64,000 nt of DNA, taken from the NCBI RefSeq assembly GCF_002531935.1, contig NZ_NWSV01000007.1, forward strand, positions 186,001-250,000, in the 5' to 3' direction. The notes below the pieces were generated by a model. That model was not told the origin of the DNA and searched no databases. It saw nothing but the letters and a program-made list of their open reading frames with translations. The translations under genes and the position numbers were made by a program. Each line of letters starts with the position of its first letter. Position 1 is the first letter of the stretch. Shown piece after piece: positions 27,455-37,425 of this stretch. Origin of the DNA: Rhizobium chutanense. Its GTDB lineage: Bacteria; Pseudomonadota; Alphaproteobacteria; Rhizobiales; Rhizobiaceae.

Positions 27455-28174
27455 TCAGATTTCGCCGGTCGTTTCGCCGAAAACCGCCTCGAAGGCGGTG
27501 CGTAGCCGCATATCGACATCCGCCATCATCACGGGCAGACCGAGATCGACCAGGCTGGTCACGCCATAGGCCGATATCCCGCAAGGCACGATGCCGCCGA
27601 AATGATCGAGATTCGGATCGACGTTGAGCGACAGTCCGTGGAAGGTCACCCATTTCCGCAGCCTTATGCCGAGGGCGGCGATCTTGTCCTCGGCCATCGT
27701 TCCATCGGCAAGCAACGGTTTTTCCGGCCGGCGCACCCAGACGCCGACGCGGTCTTCACGTCGTTCGCCGCGCACATTCATCATGTCGAGCGTGCGGATG
27801 ACGACATCCTCGAGGGCAGCGACGAAGGCGCGTACATCCTGGCGTCTGCGCTTCAGGTCGAGCATCACATAGGCGACGCGCTGGCCGGGCCCATGATAGG
27901 TGTATTCACCGCCGCGCCCCGTCGCAAAGACCGGAAAACGGTCCGGCTGGACGAGATCGCTCGCATTGGCGCTGGTGCCGGCAGTATAGAGCGGCGGATG
28001 TTCGACGAGCCAGACGAGCTCATCGCCGCCATCCGATATCAACGCCACCTCGCGCTCCATCGTCTCTACGGCCTCCTCGTAGGCAACGAGGCCGTCGGCG
28101 ATGCGCCAGCGCACCGGCCGGGTGCCGGCTTGGGGAAGCATGGAGAATTCGAGATCGGTGCGAAGCATGGCCAT
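27455..28174 (-). CDS. lipB: octanoyl-[ACP]:protein N-octanoyltransferase
   Basis: A 239-residue LipB, which moves the octanoyl group from acyl carrier protein to lipoyl domains. The active-site Lys ([13 protein letters not shown]) and Cys (IVPCGI) are present, together with [12 protein letters not shown]. Its target set includes GcvH, encoded at 43.1 kb in this window. Two in-frame ATGs (28174 and 28168) are possible; the first has GGAGGG at a usable spacing. The gene is divergent from tRNA-Leu. Confidence 0.96.
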   Translation of the reverse strand: MAMLRTDLEFSMLPQAGTRPVRWRIADGLVAYEEAVETMEREVALISDGGDELVWLVEHPPLYTAGTSANASDLVQPDRFPVFATGRGGEYTYHGPGQRVAYVMLDLKRRRQDVRAFVAALEDVVIRTLDMMNVRGERREDRVGVWVRRPEKPLLADGTMAEDKIAALGIRLRKWVTFHGLSLNVDPNLDHFGGIVPCGISAYGVTSLVDLGLPVMMADVDMRLRTAFEAVFGETTGEI

Positions 28175-28293
28175 TCCTTGCCGCCCTCCCCGAAATGCCT
28201 GCGAAATTAGGGGGCGGCAGGACAGCTATATGGACCCGTTTCGGGGGCAATTCAAATGCGATGACCGCTTTTTAAAAAAACTGTCATACCGCC

Positions 28294-28322
28294 CTTGTGC
28301 ACCCCAAATCCTTTTGCTACAT
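28294..28322 (+). promoter_or_regulatory. tRNA-Leu promoter
   Basis: CTTGTG, a 17-base spacer and CTACAT, a close match to the alphaproteobacterial sigma-70 pattern CTTGAC-N17-CTATAT, 37 bases before the tRNA. Confidence 0.65.
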
Positions 28323-28358
28323 GCTGCCCCGCCGACGCAAATCGGCACCTACCACGAT

Positions 28359-28443
28359 GCGGTCGTGGCGGAATTGGTAGACGCGCAGCGTTGAGGTCGC
28401 TGTGGGGCAACCCGTGGAAGTTCGAGTCTTCTCGACCGCACCA
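28359..28443 (+). tRNA. tRNA-Leu (anticodon GAG)
   Basis: An 85-base class II tRNA with encoded CCA. The acceptor arms GCGGTCG and CGACCGC pair perfectly, the D arm is TGGCGGAATTGGTAGACGC, the anticodon loop reads TTGAGGT giving GAG (decodes CUC/CUU), a long variable arm (TGTGGGGCAACCCGT) follows, and the T arm is AGTTCGAGTCTT. No integrase or duplicated 3' end is seen next to it. Confidence 0.97.
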
Positions 28444-28570
28444 TCTCCCTTCAGGGAAGCGCTTTCTAAGCGGCGATTTCGATTTTACCTCGAAATTATC
28501 TACGGCGCCTCGACTTGATCGCTCGGCCTTCTCATGGTTGATGGCGTCATTCCCGCAAGAATCGGCCATC

Positions 28571-29491
28571 ATGTCAGATCCCCATCAAAATTCCCTGCAG
28601 GGCATGGCAATCATGTCCGGCGCCATGCTGATCCTGCCGACCATGGATGCCATCGCCAAGTACATGGCGACCTTCGAGGCGATGTCGCCGGGTCAGGTGA
28701 CCTTTTACCGATTCTTTTTCCAGATCGCCTGTACCCTGCCGATTCTCTTCGCCCTTTTCGGGTTGAAGGCGCTTTCGGCCAGACGGCCATGGATGAACTT
28801 GCTGCGCGGCGTGCTGCACGGTGGTGCGAGCCTGCTTTTCTTCGTCGCCGTCAAATACATGCCGCTTGCCGATGTCTTCGCCATCTATTTCGTCGAGCCT
28901 TTCATGCTGGCCGCCCTGTCGGCGTTGTTCCTCGGGGAGAGGGTCGGCTGGCGCCGCTGGGTAGCGATCGTGGTCGGTTTCGGCGGCGCGATGATCGTCA
29001 TTCAGCCGAGTTACGAGATTTTCGGCCTGAAGGCGCTGCTGCCGGTCGCCTGCGCCTTTCTGTTCTCGCTTTATCTGTTCCTCAACCGTGCCATCGGCGA
29101 GGCCGATTCGCCGCTGACGATGCAGACCATGGCCGGCATCGGCGGAACGGTCTTCATGGCCGCCGCCCTTTTCGTCGGCAATGGTTCCGGCAATGCCGAT
29201 TTCGCCGTCTCTCTGCCCTCCTCCGGTCTCGCTCTTGCGCTGCTCCTCGCCCTCGGCCTGATCTCGGGATATGCGCATATGCTGGTGGTGCGGGCTTTCC
29301 GGCTCGCGCCGCTGTCGCTGCTTGCGCCGTTCCAGTACTTCGAGATCATCTCGGCGACGGTGCTCGGCTATGCGCTGTTCAATGATTTCCCGAGCGTCTC
29401 CAAATGGATCGGCATCTTCATCATCGTCGCATCCGGGCTCTTCATCATCTGGCGCGAGCGGCTGCAGGCGCAATCGTTAAAATCTTCCTGA
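28571..29491 (+). CDS. DMT-superfamily (EamA) transporter
   Basis: A 306-residue membrane protein with ten transmembrane helices in two EamA repeats (about residues 8-145 and 155-295). Drug/metabolite transporters export amino acids, nucleobases or other metabolites; substrate is not deducible. MSDPHQ at 28571 is the natural start; an upstream ATG at 28541 lacks a better SD. Confidence 0.88.
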   Translation: MSDPHQNSLQGMAIMSGAMLILPTMDAIAKYMATFEAMSPGQVTFYRFFFQIACTLPILFALFGLKALSARRPWMNLLRGVLHGGASLLFFVAVKYMPLADVFAIYFVEPFMLAALSALFLGERVGWRRWVAIVVGFGGAMIVIQPSYEIFGLKALLPVACAFLFSLYLFLNRAIGEADSPLTMQTMAGIGGTVFMAAALFVGNGSGNADFAVSLPSSGLALALLLALGLISGYAHMLVVRAFRLAPLSLLAPFQYFEIISATVLGYALFNDFPSVSKWIGIFIIVASGLFIIWRERLQAQSLKSS

Positions 29492-29555
29492 CCCCGGGAA
29501 TGTCGGATTAACTTCTCTTCTTGAGGGATCGTCAATTCGCAGGCGATAAAACTGT

Positions 29556-29581
29556 CTCCGGCTTCATGATGAAGCCTGGAG
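29556..29581 (+). promoter_or_regulatory. hairpin that pairs the Shine-Dalgarno
   Basis: CTCC (29556-29559) can pair with GGAG (29578-29581), the SD of the next gene, continuing through GGCTTCAT/ATGAAGCC with one bulged base. The 26-base hairpin thus holds the SD in its 3' arm, 7 bases before the ATG. Such a structure would block initiation until opened. Confidence 0.6.
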
Positions 29582-29588
29582 CTAAAAC

Positions 29589-30293
29589 ATGAGCGAATTT
29601 CGTCTCGCTTTTCCGGCCTGTGTCGTGGCCGGCAAGCATCGGCTGACGGCCGAAGATATAGTACTGTTGCGCAAACATGCTTTCCCGGAAGGCATCCGGA
29701 CATCCGACGATGTCGTGGCGATGTTAGCGCTCAATAATTCCTGCCCTGAAAAATGTGCCGCCTGGAACACTTTCTTCGTGGAGCAGCTCGCCGGTTTCAT
29801 TGTTCATTATACCTATCCGCAGGGCTCGCTTGATGAAATCAACGTCGCCTGGATCATGCGCATGTTCACGACCGACGGCGTCGTCAACTCGGCGCTGGAA
29901 CTCGAGCTCATTCTCCACATCATGGAGATTTCGGCCGACGTCCCGGGTGAATTGAGGGCGCTCGCGCTCGATCAGCTCCGCCTGGCGATCACCGACAATA
30001 TCGGTGGCTACAAGCTCTCGCGTGCCGTCGATCGCCGGGGCATTACCCGTCAGGACGTCGATTTTGCGATGCGCATCTTCAGAAGCGTCGCCGAAAGCGG
30101 CGTCATCCCCGTTTCCTCGGCCGAATACGGCGTGCTTAAGCAGATCGAGCAGGCGACGCTGCCCGGCGCCAATCATCCCCGCTGGACGGGAATCATGGCC
30201 GCCGTCGAGCTGCGTGACTATGCCGAGCCGCGGCGCAGCCGCTGGCTGCGCATCGTCGACGAGGAACCCGTCTGCGAAGCAGCTGTCGCCTGA
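29589..30293 (+). CDS. hypothetical protein under an SD-sequestering hairpin
   Basis: A 234-residue soluble, helix-rich protein of unknown function, resembling conserved rhizobial proteins. No signal peptide or membrane segment is seen. Features include ALNNSCPEKCAAWNTFFVEQLAGFI-like region near residue 48 with a CPEKC pair, and a RGITRQDVDFAMRIFRS segment near 150 reminiscent of an EF-hand-like or helical bundle but without the calcium ligands. It stands alone between the transporter and pccA. Confidence 0.75.
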   Translation: MSEFRLAFPACVVAGKHRLTAEDIVLLRKHAFPEGIRTSDDVVAMLALNNSCPEKCAAWNTFFVEQLAGFIVHYTYPQGSLDEINVAWIMRMFTTDGVVNSALELELILHIMEISADVPGELRALALDQLRLAITDNIGGYKLSRAVDRRGITRQDVDFAMRIFRSVAESGVIPVSSAEYGVLKQIEQATLPGANHPRWTGIMAAVELRDYAEPRRSRWLRIVDEEPVCEAAVA

Positions 30294-30332
30294 CGCTCCT
30301 CAAGCCTGCCTGATGCTCTTCAAGCCTGATTG

Positions 30333-30370
30333 TGCGTTCCGGTGTTTTGTGCGTAAAACTCCGGAACGCA
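30333..30370 (+). promoter_or_regulatory. long dyad before pccA
   Basis: TGCGTTCCGG-T-GTTTT, a 6-base loop, then AAAAC-T-CCGGAACGCA: 15 pairs broken by one T-T mismatch. It lies between the 29589 gene stop and the pccA SD, followed by TTTCTGG. It may end the upstream transcript, or act as operator or leader stem for pccA. Confidence 0.55.
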
Positions 30371-30388
30371 TTTCTGGGTGGAGTCTCG

Positions 30389-32398
30389 ATGTTCAAGAAA
30401 ATCCTGATCGCGAATCGCGGCGAAATCGCCTGTCGCGTGATCAAGACCGCGCGCCGCATGGGCATTCTGACCGTTGCGGTCTATTCGGATGCGGATCGGG
30501 ATGCACTGCATGTCGAAATGGCCGACGAGGCCGTGCATATCGGCCCGGCCGCAGCCTCCGAGAGCTATCTGGTTGCCGAAAAGATCATCGCCGCCTGCAA
30601 AGCGACCGGCGCCGAGGCTGTGCATCCCGGTTATGGCTTCCTGTCCGAACGCGCCGCCTTCTGCGCTGAACTGGAAAAGCAGGGCATCGTCTTCATCGGT
30701 CCCAAGCCGAAGGCCATCATGGCGATGGGCGACAAGATTGAATCGAAGAAATTCGCCAATGCCGCCGGCGTGTCCACGGTGCCCGGCCATCTCGGCGTCA
30801 TCGAGGATGCGGCCCATGCGGAAGTGATATCGGGCGGCATCGGTTATCCCGTCATGATCAAGGCATCGGCCGGCGGCGGCGGCAAGGGCATGCGCATTGC
30901 CTGGAATGAGGCGGAAGTGCGTGATGGCTTCGAGCGCGCCCGCTCGGAAGCGAAAAGTTCTTTCGGCGACGACCGGGTCTTCATCGAGAAGTTCGTCGTC
31001 GAGCCGCGCCATATCGAGATCCAGGTGCTCGCCGATGCGCACGGCAACGTCGTCTATCTCGGCGAGCGCGAATGCTCAATCCAGCGGCGCAACCAGAAGG
31101 TCGCCGAAGAGGCGCCCTCGCCTTTTCTCGACGAAGAAACCCGCAAGGCGATGGGCGAGCAATCGGTGGCATTGGCGAAAGCCGTCGATTACCAAAGCGC
31201 CGGCACCGTCGAATTCATCGTCGACCGCGACCGCAATTTCTATTTCCTCGAAATGAACACCCGCCTGCAGGTCGAGCATCCCGTGACCGAACTCGTCACC
31301 GGCATCGACCTCGTCGAGCAGATGATTCGCGTGGCCGCAGGCGAAGCCCTTCCCTTCACCCAGGAAGAGATCAAGCTCGACGGCTGGGCGATCGAAAGCC
31401 GGCTCTATGCCGAAGACCCTTACCGCAACTTTCTGCCGTCGATCGGCCGCCTGACGCGCTATCGCCCGCCGGCCGAGGGCCGGACCGGCAACGTCGTCAT
31501 CCGCAACGATACCGGCGTCTTCGAGGGCGCCGAGATCTCGATGTACTACGATCCGATGATCGCCAAGCTCTGCACCTGGGCGCCGACCCGGCTCGAAGCG
31601 ATCGAGGCCATGGGCCGGGCGCTCGACGGCTTCGTCGTCGATGGCATCGAGCACAATGTTCCGTTCCTCGCGGCGCTGATGAAACATCCGCGCTGGCGCG
31701 AGGGCCGGCTTTCCACCGGCTTCATCACCGAGGAATATCCTGACGGTTTCGCGCCGATGAAACCGGAGCCGTCGGAAGAGGCCGTGCTTGCCGCCATTGC
31801 GCTCTCCGCATCGCTGATCGAGACGAACCGCCGCGAACGTTTCGCCGATCGCTTGCGCGCCGCATCGGGTGCGCTGCGCGAAGATTGGGTGATCAAGACA
31901 GGTGAAAACTACGTCGCCATCAGATTGCTCGACGGCCTCGTCACCATTCCCTTCGATATGGACATGGCGATCGAGGGCGAGAGCCGGAGCGTTGTCACCG
32001 ATTGGAGACCTGGCGATCCGGTCTGGAGCGGCAAGGTCGGCGGTCGCGACATCACCGCGCAGATCCGTCCCGTCCTGAACGGCTTGCGCATCGACTGGCA
32101 GGGACTTTCGGTAACCGCCAAGGTCTTTTCGCCGCGTCATGCCGAACTCGACAGGCTGATGCCGGTCAAGCTGCCGCCCGATACGTCCAAGCTCCTGCTC
32201 TGCCCGATGCCCGGCCTGGTCGTTGCCATCGCGGTTGTCGAGGGCCAGGAGGTCAAGGCCGGTGAGACGCTGGCGGTCGTCGAGGCGATGAAGATGGAAA
32301 ACGTGCTGCGCGCCGATCGCGATCTCGTCGTTTCGAAGATCAACGCCGCGGCCGGCGAAAGCCTGGCCGTCGATGCCGTGATCATGGAATTCGCCTGA
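30389..32398 (+). CDS. pccA: propionyl-CoA carboxylase alpha (biotin carboxylase/biotin carrier) subunit
   Basis: A 669-residue biotin-dependent carboxylase subunit. Domains in order: biotin carboxylase N-terminal domain (from MFKKILIANRGEIA), ATP-grasp with GGGGKGM (about residue 160) and EMNTRLQVEHPVTE (about 288), carboxylase C-terminal domain, a BT linker region, and a C-terminal biotinyl domain with AMKM (biotinylated Lys about 635). It partners with PccB, encoded convergently at 34.5-36.1 kb, to carboxylate propionyl-CoA to methylmalonyl-CoA. An acetyl- or methylcrotonyl-CoA carboxylase role is less likely given the nearby pccB. Confidence 0.92.
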   Translation: MFKKILIANRGEIACRVIKTARRMGILTVAVYSDADRDALHVEMADEAVHIGPAAASESYLVAEKIIAACKATGAEAVHPGYGFLSERAAFCAELEKQGIVFIGPKPKAIMAMGDKIESKKFANAAGVSTVPGHLGVIEDAAHAEVISGGIGYPVMIKASAGGGGKGMRIAWNEAEVRDGFERARSEAKSSFGDDRVFIEKFVVEPRHIEIQVLADAHGNVVYLGERECSIQRRNQKVAEEAPSPFLDEETRKAMGEQSVALAKAVDYQSAGTVEFIVDRDRNFYFLEMNTRLQVEHPVTELVTGIDLVEQMIRVAAGEALPFTQEEIKLDGWAIESRLYAEDPYRNFLPSIGRLTRYRPPAEGRTGNVVIRNDTGVFEGAEISMYYDPMIAKLCTWAPTRLEAIEAMGRALDGFVVDGIEHNVPFLAALMKHPRWREGRLSTGFITEEYPDGFAPMKPEPSEEAVLAAIALSASLIETNRRERFADRLRAASGALREDWVIKTGENYVAIRLLDGLVTIPFDMDMAIEGESRSVVTDWRPGDPVWSGKVGGRDITAQIRPVLNGLRIDWQGLSVTAKVFSPRHAELDRLMPVKLPPDTSKLLLCPMPGLVVAIAVVEGQEVKAGETLAVVEAMKMENVLRADRDLVVSKINAAAGESLAVDAVIMEFA

Positions 32399-32523
32399 GG
32401 CGAAAGAATTCGCCCGAGGTAAAGTCGCGGGTCAGACCTGCTATTCCTCGCTTGAAGTCAGCGATTGCGTCGTCCATATACGAACAGCCTCGGCCCCTGT
32501 GCTCCGGCGAGGGTATCCGCAGC

Positions 32524-33009
32524 ATGGTTCTATCGATGGCTCCAACGACTTACACGACTGACCTCAAGGGTTTCGACGAATTCTCCGCGCGCGAACTCTA
32601 CGACCTCCTGAGAATGCGCGTCGACGTCTTCGTCGTCGAGCAGAATTGCCCCTATCCGGAACTCGACGGTAAGGACGTCGATGCCCTGCATCTCAGGCTG
32701 CTGGATGGCGGCGAACTGCTCGCCTCCGTACGGCTGCTGAAGCCCCACAATGCACGGGATCCGTCAAAGATTGGCCGCGTCGTCGTCTCGCCCGCCCATC
32801 GCGGAAAGCGCCTGGGCGATGCATTGATGCGCGAAGCGATCACCGCCTGCGAGCGGCTTTATCCGGCCAACCCGATCGCCTTGTCGGCGCAGGCCCATCT
32901 TCGCCGTTTCTACGAAGCCTTTGGCTTTATCGGCACGTCGCAGGAATATCTGGAAGACGGCATTCCCCATATCGATATGATCAGACAGCCGCTGACTCAG
33001 CCGGCATGA
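32524..33009 (+). CDS. ElaA-like GNAT acetyltransferase
   Basis: A 161-residue GNAT protein of the ElaA group: ELYDLLRMRVDVFVVEQNCPYPELDGKD at the start, VVVSPAHRGKRLGDALM as the acetyl-CoA loop, and HLRRFYEAFGF near the end. Substrate unknown. ATG 32524 has GCGAGGG ten bases upstream; ATG 32536 is a possible alternative. It is followed 10 bases later by the YaiI-family gene, suggesting a two-gene operon. Confidence 0.88.
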   Translation: MVLSMAPTTYTTDLKGFDEFSARELYDLLRMRVDVFVVEQNCPYPELDGKDVDALHLRLLDGGELLASVRLLKPHNARDPSKIGRVVVSPAHRGKRLGDALMREAITACERLYPANPIALSAQAHLRRFYEAFGFIGTSQEYLEDGIPHIDMIRQPLTQPA

Positions 33010-33019
33010 GGATATCGCC

Positions 33020-33487
33020 ATGATCTATGTCGACGCCGATGCCTGCCCGGTGAAGCCGGAAATTCTCAAGGTTGCCGAACGCCACGGCCTCGAAGTCACC
33101 TTCGTCGCCAATTCCGGACTGCGCCCTTCCCGCGATCCGATGATCCACAACGTCATCGTCTCCAACGCCTTCGACGCCGCCGACAACTGGATCGCCGAGC
33201 GCGCCGGCGCCGGCGATGTCGTCGTCACCGCCGACGTACCGCTCGCCGTGCGCTGCGTCGCGACCGGCGCCTTCGTCAGCGGCCCCACGGGACGCGTCTT
33301 CGACGAAACCAATATCGGTATGGCAAGCGCCATGCGCGATCTCGGCGCGCATTTGCGTGAAACCGGCGAGAGCAAGGGCTACAACGCCGCCTTCAGCCCG
33401 AAAGACCGCTCACGCTTCCTCGAAACCTTCGATCGGCTCTGCCGCCGCGCCAAGAGTCTTTCCGGAGACGCCGGCAGGCAGGCATGA
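33020..33487 (+). CDS. YaiI/YqxD (DUF188, UPF0178) family protein
   Basis: A 155-residue protein with the family start MIYVDADACPVK and the PIN-like acidic residues (DADACP, VVTADVPLA), suggesting a nuclease fold. NIGMASAMRDLGAHLRE is also typical. Biological role is unknown. It forms a likely operon with the ElaA-like gene. Confidence 0.92.
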   Translation: MIYVDADACPVKPEILKVAERHGLEVTFVANSGLRPSRDPMIHNVIVSNAFDAADNWIAERAGAGDVVVTADVPLAVRCVATGAFVSGPTGRVFDETNIGMASAMRDLGAHLRETGESKGYNAAFSPKDRSRFLETFDRLCRRAKSLSGDAGRQA

Positions 33488-33493
33488 AACGGG

Positions 33494-33512
33494 TGGCATG
33501 GCAGCCATGCCA
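33494..33512 (+). terminator. hairpin after the YaiI-family gene
   Basis: TGGCATGG and CCATGCCA pair perfectly across a 3-base loop seven bases after the stop. No T tract follows, so termination is uncertain. Confidence 0.4.
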
Positions 33513-33558
33513 ATTCCTGCCTTGAACGGAGCCGTTGCCTCACGCATATAGACCTTAA

Positions 33559-33610
33559 CGCAGACGACTGCGGCATCCTCTGGATGCAACCGTCGCGGGG
33601 ACGGCCTCGC
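33559..33610 (+). promoter_or_regulatory. guanidine-II (mini-ykkC) riboswitch
   Basis: Two hairpins with ACGR tetraloops, the defining feature of guanidine-II riboswitches: CGCAG-ACGA-CTGCG (33559-33572) and GCGGGG-ACGG-CCTCGC (33595-33610). The 22-base linker can fold as GCATCC/GGATGC. The second hairpin ends 8 bases before the AAGGAG of sugE, the classic guanidinium exporter target. In this class guanidinium stabilises loop-loop contact and frees the SD. Confidence 0.88.
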
Positions 33611-33630
33611 TCTTGAACAAGGAGAGTCGC

Positions 33631-33945
33631 ATGGCCTGGTTTCTGCTTTTTCTCGCTGGTCTTTTCGAATGTGGCTGGGCAATCGGCCTTAAATACACCG
33701 AGGGTTTCACCCGGCCGTTGCCAACAGCGCTGACCGTCATATCGATGGTGGTCAGCATCGTGCTGCTCGGCCTGGCCGTGAAGCATCTGCCGATCGGCAC
33801 CGCCTATGCCGTCTGGACCGGCATAGGCACGGTCGGCACCGTGCTGCTTGGCATCTGGCTGCTAGGCGATGCGGCAAGTGTCTCCCGCCTTGCCTGCATC
33901 ATGCTGATCGTCGGCGGCATCGCCGGTCTCAAGCTCACCGCCTGA
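33631..33945 (+). CDS. sugE: SugE/Gdx guanidinium exporter (SMR family)
   Basis: A 104-residue four-helix small multidrug resistance protein. The central Glu13 in LAGLFECGWAIG, the GLKYTEGFTR motif and TAYAVWTGIG place it in the SugE/Gdx subtype, which exports guanidinium in exchange for protons as an antiparallel dimer, rather than the EmrE polyaromatic-cation subtype. The guanidine-II riboswitch in its leader strongly supports this. AAGGAG precedes ATG 33631. Confidence 0.96.
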   Translation: MAWFLLFLAGLFECGWAIGLKYTEGFTRPLPTALTVISMVVSIVLLGLAVKHLPIGTAYAVWTGIGTVGTVLLGIWLLGDAASVSRLACIMLIVGGIAGLKLTA

Positions 33946-33955
33946 ATAGGCAAAC

Positions 33956-33983
33956 GCTGCGGGGCATCGCAATGCCCCGCAGC
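33956..33983. terminator. hairpin between sugE and DoxX gene
   Basis: Perfect 12-bp stem (GCTGCGGGGCAT / ATGCCCCGCAGC) with CGCA loop, 11 bases after sugE and 11 bases beyond the convergent DoxX stop. It probably serves both genes although no T tract is present. Confidence 0.6.
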
Positions 33984-33993
33984 CTATGTCGGC

Positions 33994-34383
33994 TCAGGCC
34001 TTGCGGTTATCGATCGATAAAGCGCCGGGACCGGAGAAGAACAGGTAGAGGAAGACGAAGCAGAACAGGATCGCGGCATCGCCCTGGTTCATGGCCGGGA
34101 AGAAGCTTTTCGGGGCATGCGCCATGAAATAGGCGACCGCCATCTCGCCGGCAAGCAGGAAGGCGACAGGGCGGGTCAACAGGCCGACGAGAATGAGGAT
34201 GCCGCCGACAAGCTCAAGAAGAGCCGCAAACAGCATCAGCGGCGGCAACGGGCCGTCCATCTGCGCAGCCGGGAAAGCGAACAGCTTCATCGTGCCGTGT
34301 TCGATGAACAGCAGCGCGGTGATGATTCTGAGAGCGGCCAACCCATAGGGGCGATAGGCGGAAAGACGCTCGAAACTTGACAT
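33994..34383 (-). CDS. DoxX family membrane protein
   Basis: A 129-residue protein with four membrane helices of the DoxX family, with RIITALLFIEHGTMKLF and LELVGGILILVGLLTRPVAFLLAGEM. Family members are linked to redox balance or quinone chemistry, but this one has no partner nearby. It stands alone between convergent sugE and pccB of the same strand. Confidence 0.88.
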   Translation of the reverse strand: MSSFERLSAYRPYGLAALRIITALLFIEHGTMKLFAFPAAQMDGPLPPLMLFAALLELVGGILILVGLLTRPVAFLLAGEMAVAYFMAHAPKSFFPAMNQGDAAILFCFVFLYLFFSGPGALSIDNRKA

Positions 34384-34522
34384 TAAACCTCTCCATTTAA
34401 AACAATACGGCCGAGCGTTAGCCTGTCATCGATACGGATTGAACACACGGATTGCTGACAGCCGTTCACTTTTTCGACAGCAGCTAAACACGTGAGCAGG
34501 CGGTTTTATTCGCCCGCAAATG

Positions 34523-36055
<1,533 letters not shown>

Positions 36056-36105
36056 GCGGGTCTCCCTCGCCGCTACAGGCGGCAATCCGGCAGTAGATTT
36101 TTGTG

Positions 36106-36564
36106 CTAGCGCCCGCGCCCGCTAAGCGAGAATACCGAGCGTATTCTTGCTGCAACGTCCTCGGCCAATATCTGGTCGGCGAGCTTGGGGTCGGCGGCGA
36201 TGCTGGTCACGTCGAAGGCGCTGACGGCGATGACCGAGCCGTCCTCGACCGAGGCAGCGTCGATGCTGATCTTGGCGACATTGCGGTCCTTCTGGAAGCC
36301 GAGGCCTTTTTCGATGGACACCACGCGGATCGTCAGCACCACCCGCGGCAGCACGGTATTGCGGGTGGTGACGTTGATCGCGGCGTTGACGCGGTCGTTG
36401 ATGCCGGACAGCAACTCGGCCGGCATGTTCGGGCCGGAGAGGACGACGGCGCTGCGCACGTCGTACATCGGTGCCTCTGGTTTTTCGGCCGAGAGGCTGG
36501 CGCAGGCCGTGAGCGCGACACAAAAGAGTGTGGCCCGGCAAAAACACGACCTCAGCCAATTCAT
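36106..36564 (-). CDS. putative lipoprotein of unknown function
   Basis: A 152-residue protein with a lipobox (VALTAC, Cys21) after a short basic-hydrophobic signal, so it is a probable lipoprotein. The mature domain has alternating strands ([19 protein letters not shown]) and a C-terminal helix. No family is recognised. It lies 50 bases before pccB and 67 bases after the ATP12-type gene, in the same direction. Confidence 0.75.
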   Translation of the reverse strand: MNWLRSCFCRATLFCVALTACASLSAEKPEAPMYDVRSAVVLSGPNMPAELLSGINDRVNAAINVTTRNTVLPRVVLTIRVVSIEKGLGFQKDRNVAKISIDAASVEDGSVIAVSAFDVTSIAADPKLADQILAEDVAARIRSVFSLSGRGR

Positions 36565-36630
36565 TACAAAATCCTGCCCGCCCCATTGGAGTCGCAGATT
36601 TCGTCATAATGTCCGGGAAAGCAATATGTT

Positions 36631-37416
36631 TCAGGCGGTTAGGGCGAAAAAAACATCTGTCGCCGCCTTGAACTCGGCAAAGCGCTTGGCGCGGCGCTCC
36701 TCGGCCTCTTCGTCATTGCCCCAATGCTCGATCGTCCAGTCTTCATCGAGATGGGCAAGCGACCAGACCTCCTCCATCGTCAGCCGACCGCAGGCGAAGG
36801 CGAGTGCCAGGATCGCCGAACCTGTCAGCGTGGTGACGGTGTGGAGTGCTGCTAGCGCCATCGGGCTGTCAAATCTGGCGAGCGTGACGGCGAAGGCGGC
36901 CGTCGCCTCACGCGGCTGCTCTTGAGGCATCACGCCTTCGATGAGGATGAAGCGGGCGCCGAGATCGTTCGCCGCCCAGTCGACCACGGGATCCCAGCGC
37001 TCGGTCTGGCGCGCGACCAGCAGTTCCGGCCCATCGGCGCGGTAGCAGATGAGGTCGCTGGAGGAAAAGCGCAGGATATCCTCGAGGATCGCCTGCTTAT
37101 TGGCGGTCACGCCGTCGAGTGCCGTATTGACGAGCCGCGTCACCGGCATGGTGATGGGATTGATCTCTTCGCCCTGCGCCTGCCATTCGGCGGCGACAAG
37201 CCGCGCCAGCGCCTCCGTGGGAACGGCGAGAACCTGCCGTGCCGGCGTGCGTACCGTCTTGCCGTCGAGCGTAACCGCAAAACTGCCCTCGTGCTCGGCA
37301 ACGGCGACATCGGCATAGAAGCGCTTCGGCAGCGGCTTGTTCATCTGGATCTGCGCCCGGCGGATGGGATCGGGATGGCTCAGGCCCTCGGAAAGATCGT
37401 TCAGCAGATCGCGCAT
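36631..37416 (-). CDS. ATP12-family F1-ATPase assembly chaperone
   Basis: A 261-residue homologue of mitochondrial ATP12, which binds the F1 alpha subunit before assembly. Typical blocks are KRFYADVAV, LDGKTVRTPARQVLAVPT, EWQAQGEEINPITMPVTRLVNTALD and EVWSLAHLDEDWTIEHWG. It is usual in alphaproteobacteria. The HAD gene ends 9 bases upstream, so the two are cotranscribed. Confidence 0.93.
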   Translation of the reverse strand: MRDLLNDLSEGLSHPDPIRRAQIQMNKPLPKRFYADVAVAEHEGSFAVTLDGKTVRTPARQVLAVPTEALARLVAAEWQAQGEEINPITMPVTRLVNTALDGVTANKQAILEDILRFSSSDLICYRADGPELLVARQTERWDPVVDWAANDLGARFILIEGVMPQEQPREATAAFAVTLARFDSPMALAALHTVTTLTGSAILALAFACGRLTMEEVWSLAHLDEDWTIEHWGNDEEAEERRAKRFAEFKAATDVFFALTA

Positions 37417-37425
37417 GGGCTCACC

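Noticed and set aside
28359..28443. tRNA-Leu as an integration site for a mobile element
   Set aside because: No integrase, no duplicated tRNA 3' end and no composition break downstream.
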